Assembly: GCA_963575745.1 (NCBI GenBank)
Contig: CAUYUJ010016060.1
Coordinates: forward strand, 191,389-255,388
Direction of reading: 5' to 3'
Origin: Prorocentrum cordatum
Lineage: Eukaryota; Sar; Dinophyceae; Prorocentrales; Prorocentraceae
Length of the DNA: 64,000 nt
Positions 43,001 to 50,980 of the stretch are shown piece by piece. The stretch's first letter is position 1. Every line of letters starts with the position of its first letter. The position numbers and the translations under genes were made by a program. The notes under the pieces were generated by a model. It had not been told where the DNA came from and did not search any database. It was given only the letters and a program-made list of their open reading frames with translations.

Positions 43001-43783
43001 GACCTGGATCGCTGCCCGCGGGACCTCTGCAGGCCACTCATCTCGTGGGAGCAAAGCCAGCGTGGGGTCGGCAAGCCAGGCGCCCACCTGAGCGTCCGCG
43101 ATGTCGACCGCCTTGACCGAGGCGGCAACGCCGCGCGCGGGGAGGCCTGGCATGATGCCCGCGAGCGAGAGCGGCAAGGCGCGGGCCGTCTCCTCGCCCC
43201 CGTAGGAGACGGTCCTCGACGAGATGACCCGGTCCCAGTCCGGGAGCTCGAAGGCTGTGGCGGCATCCTGAACGAAATACTCACAGGCCTCCTGCACAAT
43301 GCCGAGCGCACTAACCTGGCTAGCCGTGGGCCGCCTCGCGGCGACGGTGGGACTGCGCATGTGCCCCGTGTACTGGTAGTTCAGGCTGAAGACCACGAGC
43401 TGGGCCCACCCCTGCGCCGTGGCGGCGTCCACCTCGCAGGTCTCCGGCAGCTGCTGGTGCAGGTACCAGGCGGCGCGGTACCTCTCGAAGAGTGGGGCGT
43501 CGGGCAGTGGTAACGGCAACACCTCGCGCAGCCGCGCGAAGCTGGCCGTGGGGTCTGGCGAAGCGCACATCTTACGAACGTACCGCCCGATCGCCCCTGG
43601 CGAGCCGTGCACCGCCTCGTGGACTGCGAGGGCCAGCCTGAACTTGGAGCTGACGCCCGTGCCCACCTCGGCTAGCATCTGGCGCCACCGCCGAGCCTGC
43701 GAACTGCCGCGTAGCTGCCGCTCAGGCGGGCGGAGGGCAGGCGGGGGCGTGCTGTGGGCCGCGGCCTTAGCCGTGTCGGCCCT
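39998..43783 (-). CDS. Pol: reverse transcriptase, split RNase H and C5-cytosine methyltransferase
   Basis: About 1,260 codons; the frame is open further 5', so the start is uncertain (first good ATG at 43678). RT motifs: SSDDQASAFYCYELP (A, ~42690), RVIPMGWINAVTVFQ (B, ~42560), QYYIDDWD (C, ~42390). RNase H starts with VIATDASERAGG (~41900). Before the fold can finish, a C5-methyltransferase begins: IELFAGAAG (motif I, ~41740), AGSPCQDLASIN (motif IV with catalytic Cys, ~41515), WFVENVFSM (VI, ~41380), VRRPRLYW (VIII, ~41275), ERAALMGFD (IX, ~40895) and LIGNTFCVQAV (X, ~40800). RNase H then resumes with HISALELEAAV (~40455), LHILDAQ (~40370) and PADTPSRW (~40220). Catalytic residues are present throughout. 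The pol frame is reached from gag by a -1 shift. Confidence 0.9.
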   Translation of the reverse strand, partial: RADTAKAAAHSTPPPALRPPERQLRGSSQARRWRQMLAEVGTGVSSKFRLALAVHEAVHGSPGAIGRYVRKMCASPDPTASFARLREVLPLPLPDAPLFERYRAAWYLHQQLPETCEVDAATAQGWAQLVVFSLNYQYTGHMRSPTVAARRPTASQVSALGIVQEACEYFVQDAATAFELPDWDRVISSRTVSYGGEETARALPLSLAGIMPGLPARGVAASVKAVDIADAQVGAWLADPTLALLPRDEWPAEVPRAAIQVTSKQEWYRIGTKLVELGLAAPIADDRIFKVGNRKVLAGAFGVAKGGTPSPGQACVQRLIINMVPANSYQRIMRDDIGTLSASPSWVAIPLPEGHMLLWSSDDQASAFYCYELPEAWQPYMTLAEAIPNELIGVPGPGKTHLALRVIPMGWINAVTVFQHCHRRLGFGSRPLAAGFPAELEWRKDRPLPFKSKELEQQWIQYYIDDWDHGEVVPNAMVAELLGTMSCAQEEQRAAYGRSGISVAPGKAKHRALVLERMGAGLDGAVGRVGVTTEKLHQLLAFILWGMGRQGLSSQGMLMILGRCARAAEFRRPFMGFLNSVWAAGRWTRPQTVPLGMCDELLGFAMALPLAYTDLRTKIDTCVIATDASERAGGICHTAGLSAQGVACARGGASAVTLRPGAVAAPVRGVRWRPRIVLIELFAGAAGAAVAASRLPIDVMAHVSCEVEPAARRLVRRRWAGVIELGNIEAVDTARFTEMLKGYARDADWVVLTAGSPCQDLASINVVGTGLEGSRSRLFFRVPELIQAAEAAFPKRTMWFVENVFSMTLESRAEFTRALGVTPVFLDARCLTHVRRPRLYWCSWPVTAFLASDATVETKGVGEATYFKVSLAVERLPLSASLLEGWSALDPEADLPCFTRPIPRSHPPFRPVGLDRASVRAAERWAADSYRYQVNNYEDGSLIWDARRERGRLPVPEERAALMGFDRLYFQAAVKDSAPAAERDSVIESLIGNTFCVQAVMYLLGSWLAQVGALAAAIPGSSCLAVGTCEANWNVVPDFQQPGHRDPRLERSLIVEFLRVADRGGTDVRLDTGAPYRARAWPRAALRTHLWAWRIAKGFRWQRPGHISALELEAAVAGARWRCRAVENHRCRYLHILDAQAIAAVSTKGRSSARALQPALRRLNALLLATAGYPLYGYCDTDDMPADTPSRWSFGRRCLAPSAAAGKGQEGRPQQACSTSSGKGEPGHSSGDGATSCSEIPTAEGGDGHATHPAAVPCGSR

Positions 43784-44259
43784 CACGCACGAACCCAGGC
43801 CGTCCTGCGAGGAGTGCCCGTGCCGCGGCTCTTCCCCGTCTTGCCTTTGCCGCGGCTCTTGGCAGCCAGCGGCCTCCCGATGCGCGCCTTCCACGCTGCC
43901 TGGGTCTCGCCCTCGCGCCTCGGGTGGGCCGCCTTGTGCTGCGAGAAGCTCCGGCTCGCCGCCGCCTCCGCTGGTGGCACGCGGGCGGCGGCTCCTGCGT
44001 CGAGGTCCCCCTCCGAGTCGCTCAGGAGCTGGACTGACCGCGTGGGACTGCGGCTGGCCCTCCGCGCCGCTGGCGGCTTCTTCTCGGCGGGGGGAGCTGC
44101 GGGACCGTCGCCTGGAACGCGTCCGGCAAGGATCCTCATCGCCTCGGCCGATCCCGAGACTGGCGTCCCGGTAGCAGGGGGCGGGGGGCGCGCCTCCGCG
44201 CGCCCATGGCCTGCAGGTGCCGCCCCCCCCTGCAACGGAGACGGCTCCCGGCCAGACCC
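43783..44259 (-). CDS. In-frame continuation of gag after a TAG
   Basis: Directly after the gag TAG the same frame stays open for about 158 codons to a TGA at 43783-43785. The translation is Pro/Ala/Ser-rich, then basic (KAAHPRREGETQAAWKARIG, LAAKSRGKGKTGKSRGTG). It may be a gag C-terminus reached by stop readthrough, the gag-pol linker, or a once-continuous gag broken by mutation. The basic tail would suit a nucleocapsid role. No sequence specific to readthrough was recognised. Confidence 0.45.
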   Translation of the reverse strand, partial: GSGREPSPLQGGAAPAGHGRAEARPPPPATGTPVSGSAEAMRILAGRVPGDGPAAPPAEKKPPAARRASRSPTRSVQLLSDSEGDLDAGAAARVPPAEAAASRSFSQHKAAHPRREGETQAAWKARIGRPLAAKSRGKGKTGKSRGTGTPRRTAWVRA

Positions 44260-45702
44260 CTAGCCCGGCCTGCGGTCTGCAAGCCGCTGGCGGAGTTCGG
44301 CGACCTTCAGCTCCCGGGCCTCGACCTTCTCGGCGGCGTTCTCCTCGTCCAGAGAGGCGCCTGATGGAAGCTGTTCCTGTGCGACCAGCGTGAGCCACCG
44401 TGCTGACCGCCAGTTCCCGTCGCGGATGGCCATCGTCCGCGCCTTGAACTCCTGCATGAGCAGATCCGCAGTCTCGACGACCTCTCCGCGCAGGATGCCG
44501 TCGAGCGCCAGCCCCAGCGTGCGGAGGACCCGCACCTCGTCTGTCCCCAGCGTGCGCGGCGGGTGAGCAACGAAGAACACCGTGTTCAGGAACTGCGTGA
44601 CGCATGGGGCCAGAGGGTCGGCTTCGCCCGCGGACAGCTGCTGGGTGAACTGGCTGCGCAGGTGGCCGAGCCCATTCTCGAGGAGAGCACCAGGCCGCTG
44701 CCGAGCGATCCTGCGGAACAAGTCGCGCTTGATGTTCACGCCCTGGTAGCGATCGCGGCCCCCGAGGCGCTCCGTGTCGCTCTCCGCGCCGTCCTCCGCG
44801 TCGTCGTCGTCGCGCCCCAGGAGCGCAGCGGTCAACGCTGACGCCAGCCTGCTCTTCGATCCCGAGGCGCTGGCGCGCGCAGGGGCAGCAGCGGCGGCTC
44901 GGCCAGCTACCACCTGCGCCAGGCGCTCGCCCACGGCCCCTGCTGGGCGCGCGGCATTCTTGGGCGTGCCCTGCCTCGGCCCACCACGAGCGGCCTTGCC
45001 CCCGAGCCGCGCCAGCCGCGCCTCGAGCTCGGGGTCCTCGGCGGTCTCCTCGAGCCCAGCAAGCTCCTGGTCGAGCGGGCTCGTATCTCCTGGTCCGCCA
45101 GGGGTCTGGGTGCCCTCCACCTCGCGGGCTCGCTTGCGCGGTGGCCCGCGAGGCTCCTCCTCGTCCTCGTTGGCCCCGTCCCCGAGCGGCCATCCGCCGA
45201 GCTCTCCAGGCATCGGCTCGGCCGAGGGCGCGTCGGCCAGCACAGGCGCTCCAGGGTCCGCGGCCGGGCAGATGAGCTTCGCCTGCTCGCGGGCCACATC
45301 GCGGGGGTCCACCACCTGCCACACGTCCAAGTGCTCGACTACTGCGCCCACTGGGGCGACCGCCCCGCACTCGGCGGCGCTGCACTTGCAGAGGTGGAAG
45401 ACCGTGGCCAGGGGGCGCGCGCCCTGCTGCCCGGAGGAGGCTGCATACCATGAGAAGTACGGGTCGCTGGCGCCCACGTGCCGGCCCTTGAAGAAACGGC
45501 CGAAGGCGTCCGCTTGGTAGGCGACCTCCACTTCGAGCATCTCGACGCCCTGCGGCGCCCCGTCGTCGTCCTTGACGCGCGCCAGGACCCGTGCACCAGC
45601 CCACAGCGGCAGCCCCGGCACCAGGTCGCCGTTCAGCGCCGCGTCGAGCCAGGCCCCTCTCGGGAAGGGCCACCCGGCGGCACCCGGGGCTGCCCGCTCC
45701 AT
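44260..45702 (-). CDS. Gag-like protein of the retroelement
   Basis: 480 codons from an ATG at 45700-45702 to a TAG at 44260-44262. It is the first frame after repeat A1, the position of gag in DIRS/Ngaro elements. The N-terminal half has a compact region with a CKCSAAECG tract and conserved-looking aromatic residues (DPYFSWYAASSG). A low-complexity acidic and Pro-rich linker follows, then an alpha-helical C-terminal part (NIKRDLFRRIARQRPGALLENGLGHLR..., DEVRVLRTLGLALDGIL). It ends in a charged helix, EENAAEKVEARELKVAEL. No classical CCHC knuckle is present. Gag identity is inferred from position and architecture. It should bind the element RNA and form particles. Confidence 0.65.
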   Translation of the reverse strand: MERAAPGAAGWPFPRGAWLDAALNGDLVPGLPLWAGARVLARVKDDDGAPQGVEMLEVEVAYQADAFGRFFKGRHVGASDPYFSWYAASSGQQGARPLATVFHLCKCSAAECGAVAPVGAVVEHLDVWQVVDPRDVAREQAKLICPAADPGAPVLADAPSAEPMPGELGGWPLGDGANEDEEEPRGPPRKRAREVEGTQTPGGPGDTSPLDQELAGLEETAEDPELEARLARLGGKAARGGPRQGTPKNAARPAGAVGERLAQVVAGRAAAAAPARASASGSKSRLASALTAALLGRDDDDAEDGAESDTERLGGRDRYQGVNIKRDLFRRIARQRPGALLENGLGHLRSQFTQQLSAGEADPLAPCVTQFLNTVFFVAHPPRTLGTDEVRVLRTLGLALDGILRGEVVETADLLMQEFKARTMAIRDGNWRSARWLTLVAQEQLPSGASLDEENAAEKVEARELKVAELRQRLADRRPG

Positions 45703-45942
45703 CGGGCTCCTCGCCAGCAGCGGCGCGGGAGAGGGGCGACCCGCGCCCGGGATCCTCGTCTCCCAGCCAGGTCTTCGCTCCCCTCAGCCCGCAAAGTCTG
45801 CCAGCGAGGCTGATCAGAATCAGTCGTCCGAGCGTGGCCTGCACGCGGCCGCGCTCGGCGCGGCGAACTTTCAGTAGACAGAGTGGCTCGGCAGCGGCCA
45901 CAGACGGGCGGCACCGCCCGGTGACTCCGCTGCCTGTCTCGA

Positions 45943-46041
45943 GCCAACACAGCTACGGCAGATGGATGAAACTCAACCGTTATCCATCAACGGCGTCGCG
46001 CACGCTCAGGTGGACTCCGCATAGGTTTCCTTGAAGGTCAT
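45943..46041 (-). repeat. Split direct repeat A1
   Basis: About 99 bp at the 5' end of the retroelement. It matches A2 (38695-38797) in the same orientation from GCCAACACAGCTACGGC through GGTTTCCTT and differs by two single-base indels at the outer end. Confidence 0.93.
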
Positions 46042-46044
46042 AAT

Positions 46045-46076
<32 letters not shown>

Positions 46077-46083
46077 CATATAG
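46040..46083. repeat. (TA)n microsatellite
   Basis: TA dinucleotide run touching the outer end of A1, either the insertion target or the very end of the element. Confidence 0.9.
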
Positions 46084-46579
46084 TGGGACTCTGACTCGGA
46101 GATCCCGCACATCCCCTGACATTTGGCCAGTACCGCGCCTCCCGGCTTCCCGGGGGACCCCCAAGACGCCCAAAGACAGCCCAAGACGACCCTAAGGAGC
46201 CCCCAGAGCGTAAAGAACGGCCCAACACGCTCCCGCGCAGCCCGAGACACGGCTCTCCAGGCCTACAGGAGGCCTCCAGAACCCCCAGGGGGTCCGGAAG
46301 AACCAACACCCCTGAGGAGCCGGGCTAACAAAACCCACGAGGCACAAACAAAACACAGCGCCGAACGACGCCGAGGAATTGGAAAAAATTGACATCCCAC
46401 AATTCCTTTTTCCCCATATCCTAAGATGGGGTTCTTGTTATTACTTGGACGCCTCCTACTCCCTCTCCTCATTCCTCCTCCTCTTTCCTCCTCCCCTCGT
46501 GTCGGAACTCATACCCAGACTTACTCATACACAGACTTACTCATACACAGACTTACTCAGACTTATTCAACACACATCA
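46084..46579. other. Repeat remnants, no gene
   Basis: Includes a short CCCAAGACG-type array (46135-46300) related to 35740-37800, and CAGACTTACTCATACA repeats at 46515-46570. Confidence 0.5.
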
Positions 46580-47460
46580 GATTTGGAGGATGTCTCAAGC
46601 GGGGCGCTGGTTTCAGCACCCCTAAGGGGAGCCGCCAGGGGTGGTTGCACGGGCTCGTTCGCGGCCATTTTGTGGGGATGTCTCAGGCGGTTTGCTTGTT
46701 TCTGGGCCCAACATCCTTCGCTTGGAGAGCAGATTGTGAGGATGTCTCAGGCGGGGCGCTGGTTTCAGCACCCCTAAGGGGAGCCGCCAGGGGTGTTTGC
46801 ACGGGCTCGTTCGCGGCCATTTTGTGGGGATGTCTCAGGCGGTTTGCTTGTTTCTGGGCCCAACATCCTTCGCTTTCGGAGCAGATTTGGAGGATGTCTC
46901 GAGCGAGGCGCTCATTTTCACCCCCCAGGTGGGCCAGATTTTGAGGATGTCTCGATCGGTTTGTTTGTTTTGGTGGCCAGGCTCGTGGGCGCAGATTCTT
47001 CTCAGGATGCCACAGGAGGCTCCCATCAGATTTGGAGGATGTCTCAAGCGGGGCGCTGGTTTCAGCACCCCTAAGGGGAGCCGCCAGGGGTGGTTGCACG
47101 GGCTCGTTCGCGGCCATTTTGTGGGGATGTCTCAGGCGGTTTATGCTTCTTGGCTCATCATCCTTCGCTGGAAGAGCAGATTGTGAGGATGTCTCAGGCG
47201 GGGCGCTGTTTTCAGCACCCCTAATGGGAGCAGCCAAGAGGTATGACACGGTCCCGTTCGCGGCCGTTTTGTGGGGATGTCTCAAGCGGTTTGCCTGTTT
47301 TCTGTCCCAGCATCTTTCGCTTCCGGAGCAGATTTGGAGGATGTTTCGAGCGAGGCGCTCATTTCACCCCCCAGGTGGGCCAGATGTTGAGGATGTCTCG
47401 ATCGGTTTGCTTGTTTTGGTGGCCAGGCTCGTGGGCGCAGATTCTTCTCAGGATGCCACA
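46580..47460 (+). repeat. Two ~449-bp higher-order repeats
   Basis: The block starting AGATTTGGAGGATGTCTC at 46580 recurs at 47029. Each block contains several shorter units built on GAGGATGTCTC-AGCGG with different spacers (GGCCATTTTGTGGGGATG, CACCCCCCAGGTGGGCC). Divergence between the two blocks is small. Confidence 0.85.
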
Positions 47461-47710
47461 GGAGGCTCCAACAGGCTCCAGGATGCCCCAGGAGACCACA
47501 TGAGGTCCCAGGAGGCATCAGGAGGCCACAGAAAAACTCAAGATGCCACAGGATGTCCCAAGAGGCTCCAGGAGGCCCCAGGAAGCTCCAGAAGGCCTCA
47601 GGAAACCACAGGAGGCCCCAGGAGGCAACAGGAAGCGCCAGGAGGCCTCGGAAGGCAACAGGAGGCCCCGAGAGGCCCCAGGAGCAGGAGGCCTCAGACG
47701 GCAACAGGAG
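47461..47710 (+). repeat. CCAGGAGGC minisatellite
   Basis: Degenerate 9-15 bp units around CCCAGGAGGC and CACAGGAGGC, directly after the higher-order repeat. Confidence 0.75.
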
Positions 47711-47988
47711 TGGCTCCAATCCCATGTGTTTTACGTATGCTCCTATCGATTGGGCCTCACCTGGAGCACGATTCTTTGATTTTCTACGTATGTTTCTATA
47801 GATGGTCCTTCTCCTGTGTACACAATCCTAAATGTTTTACTCATGTTCCTATGTATTGGGCCTCTCCTGGGGCACGAATCCTTGGTGTTTTACGCGTGTT
47901 CCTATAGATTGCCCTTCTCCTGTGGCTCTAATCCGCCATGTTTTATGTACGTCTGTTGCTATAGATTGCGTTATATAGATTGCGCCTC
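47711..47988 (+). repeat. ~62-bp degenerate tandem repeat up to the gap
   Basis: About four or five units of the type TGTTTTACGTATGTTCCTAT followed by AGATTGGGCCTCTCCTG. The array is cut by the assembly gap. Confidence 0.7.
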
Positions 47989-48088
47989 NNNNNNNNNNNN
48001 NNNNNNNNNNNNNNNNNNNNNNNNNNNNNNNNNNNNNNNNNNNNNNNNNNNNNNNNNNNNNNNNNNNNNNNNNNNNNNNNNNNNNNNN
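47989..48088. other. Assembly gap (100 N)
   Basis: Exactly 100 N, the usual placeholder for a gap of unknown length. Both flanks are repetitive. Confidence 0.99.
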
Positions 48089-48377
48089 CTCCTCCTCCTC
48101 CTTCTCCTCCTCCTCCTCCTCCTCCTCCTCCTCCTCCTCCTCGCGGGGGTGGCGCCCCCACTGGCTCTCTGGGGGCCGCCCAGAGGGGGACCGTCCACGG
48201 TCCAATGCGCCCCGGGCCAGCCTCGTCTTGAGGCAGGCCCTGGGACGCGACGCGGGCCGAAGGCTGCCCGCGCCCTCTGTGGGGGGGAGCAGGAGGAGGG
48301 GAGCAGCAGGGGCGGCCGGGAGGGGAAGGGGAAGGGGCCGGGGGGCGGGGGCCGTCGCGGTGGGCGGGCGGGCAGCA
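48089..48377. other. (CTC)n then GC-rich sequence
   Basis: A CTC run to about 48142 follows the gap. The remainder is GC-rich without a recognised gene. Confidence 0.6.
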
Positions 48378-48672
48378 ATGGTGGCCGCGGAAGCCGTGGT
48401 CGTGGTGGTCGAGCTGGTAGTGGTCGAGCTGCTGGTCGTCGTGGTGGTCGTGGTGGCCGTGGTGGTCGTGGTGGTCGTGGTTTTAGTGCTGACAGCCGGC
48501 CTGGTGGTGGCCGTGGTGCTCGTGGTCGTCGTGGTGGTCGTTGTTGGTCGTGGTGGTCGTGGTGGTCGTGGCCGTGGCGGTCCAGGCGGCCCAGCTGGTG
48601 GTGGTCGTGGTGGTCGTGGTGGTCGGGGTGGTCGTGGTGGTCGTGGTGGCCGTGGTGGTCGTAGTGCTGGTG
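48378..48672 (+). repeat. GGTCGTGGT minisatellite
   Basis: About 290 bp of GGTCGTGGTGG-type units. One plus-strand frame would encode Arg-Gly-Gly repeats like RNA-binding RGG boxes, but the other frames are equally open (Val-Val, Trp-Ser-Trp), and no folded domain or start context supports a gene. Confidence 0.8.
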
Positions 48673-49049
48673 GGTCATTTAGCACGCACTGAGAATCATC
48701 TCGGCGTTGCCCACAACCAACGTGCGCTGGATGCGGCGCCACGCGGTGGCGATGACCGCTGACCGCTCTGCTTCAGGCAACTCCTCCTCCTCCTCCTCCT
48801 CCTCCTCCTCCTCCTCCTCCCTCCCCAGACCTTCGCTCCGGCCCTCCTCCTCCCTCCCCAGACCTTCGCTCCTCCTCCTCCTCCAGCCTGCCTGTAGCGG
48901 GTTCGGAAGGGTCTCGCCCCTGGCCACAGTGGGGGGCCCTCGGGGGCCACGGCTGCCCGCCCGGAGGGCACCGTGGGGCGGGACGCCAGCGTCCGTGGCC
49001 ACCCGCCCGGCCCACTATTCCAGTGAGCCCGTGACCACACCTGCGGCTT
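48673..49049. other. CTC tracts and GC-rich sequence
   Basis: A (CTC)n run at 48781-48822 is followed by two copies of CCTCCCCAGACCTTCGCTCC. No gene is supported. Confidence 0.5.
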
Positions 49050-49215
49050 GCAGCATATTCAGGAGGGAAAGAAACGCACAGACACAAGTAATCCTCGATT
49101 CCCCCGGAAATATAGGAAAACATGGGAAGTGGGGGGGAGGGCAAAGGCCCAGAAAATATGGGAAGCTGTGGGGCATGTTTTTTATTTATGTGTATTTATT
49201 TGTGTGTCCTGGGGC
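49050..49215 (+). repeat. Short interspersed repeat, copy 2 of 3
   Basis: Same repeat as 12320-12486 and in the same orientation, with the longer 3' part. Confidence 0.75.
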
Positions 49216-50221
49216 CCCTTTAGCCTCCTCCTCCCTGAGCCTTCCCTCCCTCTTGAGAACACCACGGCGCGAGGCCTCGTACTCTCGGCTGCCGCCGTCG
49301 CCGTCGTGATCCTGGTTTTCGTTCGCGTCGCTGCGGTTCGTCGTCGTCGTTGTGTCGTTTTTTGCCGTCGTCGTTCGCCGCAGTCGTCGTCGTTCGCCTC
49401 CGCCTTCGCCGTCGTCGTCGTCGGCGGCGTCGTCGTCGTCCGTGGCTTCTTTTCTCCTTTCTGCCTGGACCGCGTGCCCCTCCGCGGGCTCGCGCCGGGC
49501 CAATCTAGACTGTCAGCCTCCCCCAGAAAAAGGACAGCAGGACGAGGAGGGGCCTCTCCTGCTCGCGCGCCCCCAGGCATTCGCCCCCACGGCGGATGAC
49601 CCTCCCGAGCAGCCGGCGCTGCAGGCTCGCCCCCCTTGAGCATCGGCTCCACGACGCGCCGCTGAGTCGGAGCCATGGCAAGATTTCCAGACCCAGACCC
49701 CATTCGCGTCAGAAGACAAACCATATCCGAAGGTGTTTTCCTGTGTACTGCCTTCGGGGTCTTTCGCCAGGCCCAGGGGCTTTCAACACAACGGCTCGGG
49801 ATGACAAGCTGGTCCTAGGGAATCGGTCGAGACCTTTGGCAGTCCATGTTGTTAAAAATCATGACGTTGGGTGTCTGGGCGTACCAGTGCAGTTGGAAGT
49901 GCCTTTTAGCTTGTCTGGACCTGGGCTTCTTCTGCTGATTCCAAAGTTCTTGCCCAACTCCTGCCCCCGCCACATTCGCGGAGCTGTTTGGGTAGGGTAG
50001 GCCCCAGCGTTTGCTCCGTACGCTGCTCGAGAGTTGGGCCAGGCGTCTTGGGCGAATCCCTTCCGAGTCGGCGCCTCCGCTGCACCTTGGAGGCGACGAT
50101 GGGGGCGGGCGTCACACGCATTCGCCCCGGAGCCCAGCCGAAGGCATGGAGCATCGGCGCCCGAAGACACAGAAGACTTTTCAGAAGGCCGGAGGGCTTC
50201 TGAGAAGTCCCGCCGCCTTGT
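49216..50221. other. Intergenic sequence
   Basis: CGTCGT-rich between 49285 and 49445. The segment at 49795-49840 matches the inverted repeat at 13230-13295. No gene is supported. Confidence 0.4.
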
Positions 50222-50330
50222 GAGAATCAGGAGGAAAAAACACAAAGACACAATTCATCGTCGATCCCTTGGAAAATATGGGCAAATATGGGAAGTGGGG
50301 GGAAGGCAACAAAAATCCAGGAAACATCCT
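50222..50330 (+). repeat. Short interspersed repeat, copy 3 of 3
   Basis: Shorter copy of the family at 12320 and 49050. It ends soon after the AAGTGGGGGG block. Confidence 0.7.
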
Positions 50331-50744
50331 CCTCCCTCGCACTTCCACCCTGGCCCGCGGGCGAAGAGCGTCGTCCCCAGGACCTCGGGCCTCGCCCCCC
50401 GCTCCTGCAGGGCGGGGGCAGGGCGCGGGGCAGACGGAGCGGATGTGGCCGGGGCCTGAGAGACGGGGGGGTCAGGGCAAACGGGGGTCCACCAGAGCGC
50501 CAGATCCTGCAGGGTCCTGCGAAGGCCCCCTCTGGCTGACCCGGGTTAGCGAGCCGCTCGTGACCGCGAGGCGGCCGCGCATATTGGCTGACCCGGGTTT
50601 GCGAAGACCTGCGTTGCAGTTTGCTTTTTTTCTTCCTGCATTGCAGTTGTTGGTTTCCTGCTGACCCGGGTCTGGATTGACCCGGGTCAGAAGGTCCCCG
50701 ATGTGGGAGGAGAATGTTTGAGGGCAGCAGCAGCCTCTGGGAAG
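50331..50744. repeat. GC-rich sequence with scattered CCCGGGTC words
   Basis: GACCCGGGT occurs four or more times between 50535 and 50700 (TGACCCGGGTTAGCGA, TGACCCGGGTTTGCGA and others), with partial copies near 13500. No gene is supported. Confidence 0.5.
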
Positions 50745-50980
50745 AAAACACACTGTGGGACAAAAAACAACAAAACACACACACACACACACACAAAAAA
50801 AAAAAAACACACACTGTGGGAAAAGACACACACTCTGTGTGTGTTTTAAAACACACTCTGTGTGTGCGCTTTGTGTGTGTGTGTGTTTTGTGTGTTTGTT
50901 CCCACAGTGTGTGTTTTTGTTCCCACAGATGTGTGTTATGTTGTTTGTTTGTTTTTTGTGTGTGTGTGTGTTTTCCCACG
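50745..50980. repeat. CA/TG compound microsatellite with inverted symmetry
   Basis: (CA)n on the left, (TG)n on the right, with CTGTGGGA/TCCCACAG words and a TGTTTTAAAACA centre. The whole could fold into a long imperfect hairpin. Confidence 0.8.

Larger units (their letters stand above)
38426..46041 (-). mobile_element. Tyrosine-recombinase retroelement, Ngaro/PAT-like, with C5-cytosine methyltransferase
   Basis: In the minus sense the order is repeat A1, gag, pol (RT, split RNase H, C5-methyltransferase), tyrosine recombinase, then B1, A2 and B2. This A1...B1-A2-B2 layout is the split-direct-repeat structure known from Ngaro and PAT elements of the DIRS order. Those elements are thought to replicate through a circular DNA intermediate that the recombinase integrates without target duplication. 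All catalytic domains can be read, and the paired repeats are almost identical, so this may be a recent and possibly mobile copy. The A1 edge abuts a (TA)n tract and the B2 edge a (CT)n tract. Two stops in the gag frame are discussed separately. Confidence 0.9.

Noticed and set aside
43784-45901. N-terminal ~700 codons of the pol frame as part of a 1,967-residue protein
   Set aside because: This stretch overlaps gag, which has a good ATG and protein-like composition. The pol-frame translation there is Arg/Gly-rich and motif-free. The frame is open only because of base composition.
48378-48672. RGG-box RNA-binding protein
   Set aside because: The Arg-Gly-Gly frame is one of three equally open frames through a GGTCGTGGT minisatellite and no folded domain adjoins it.
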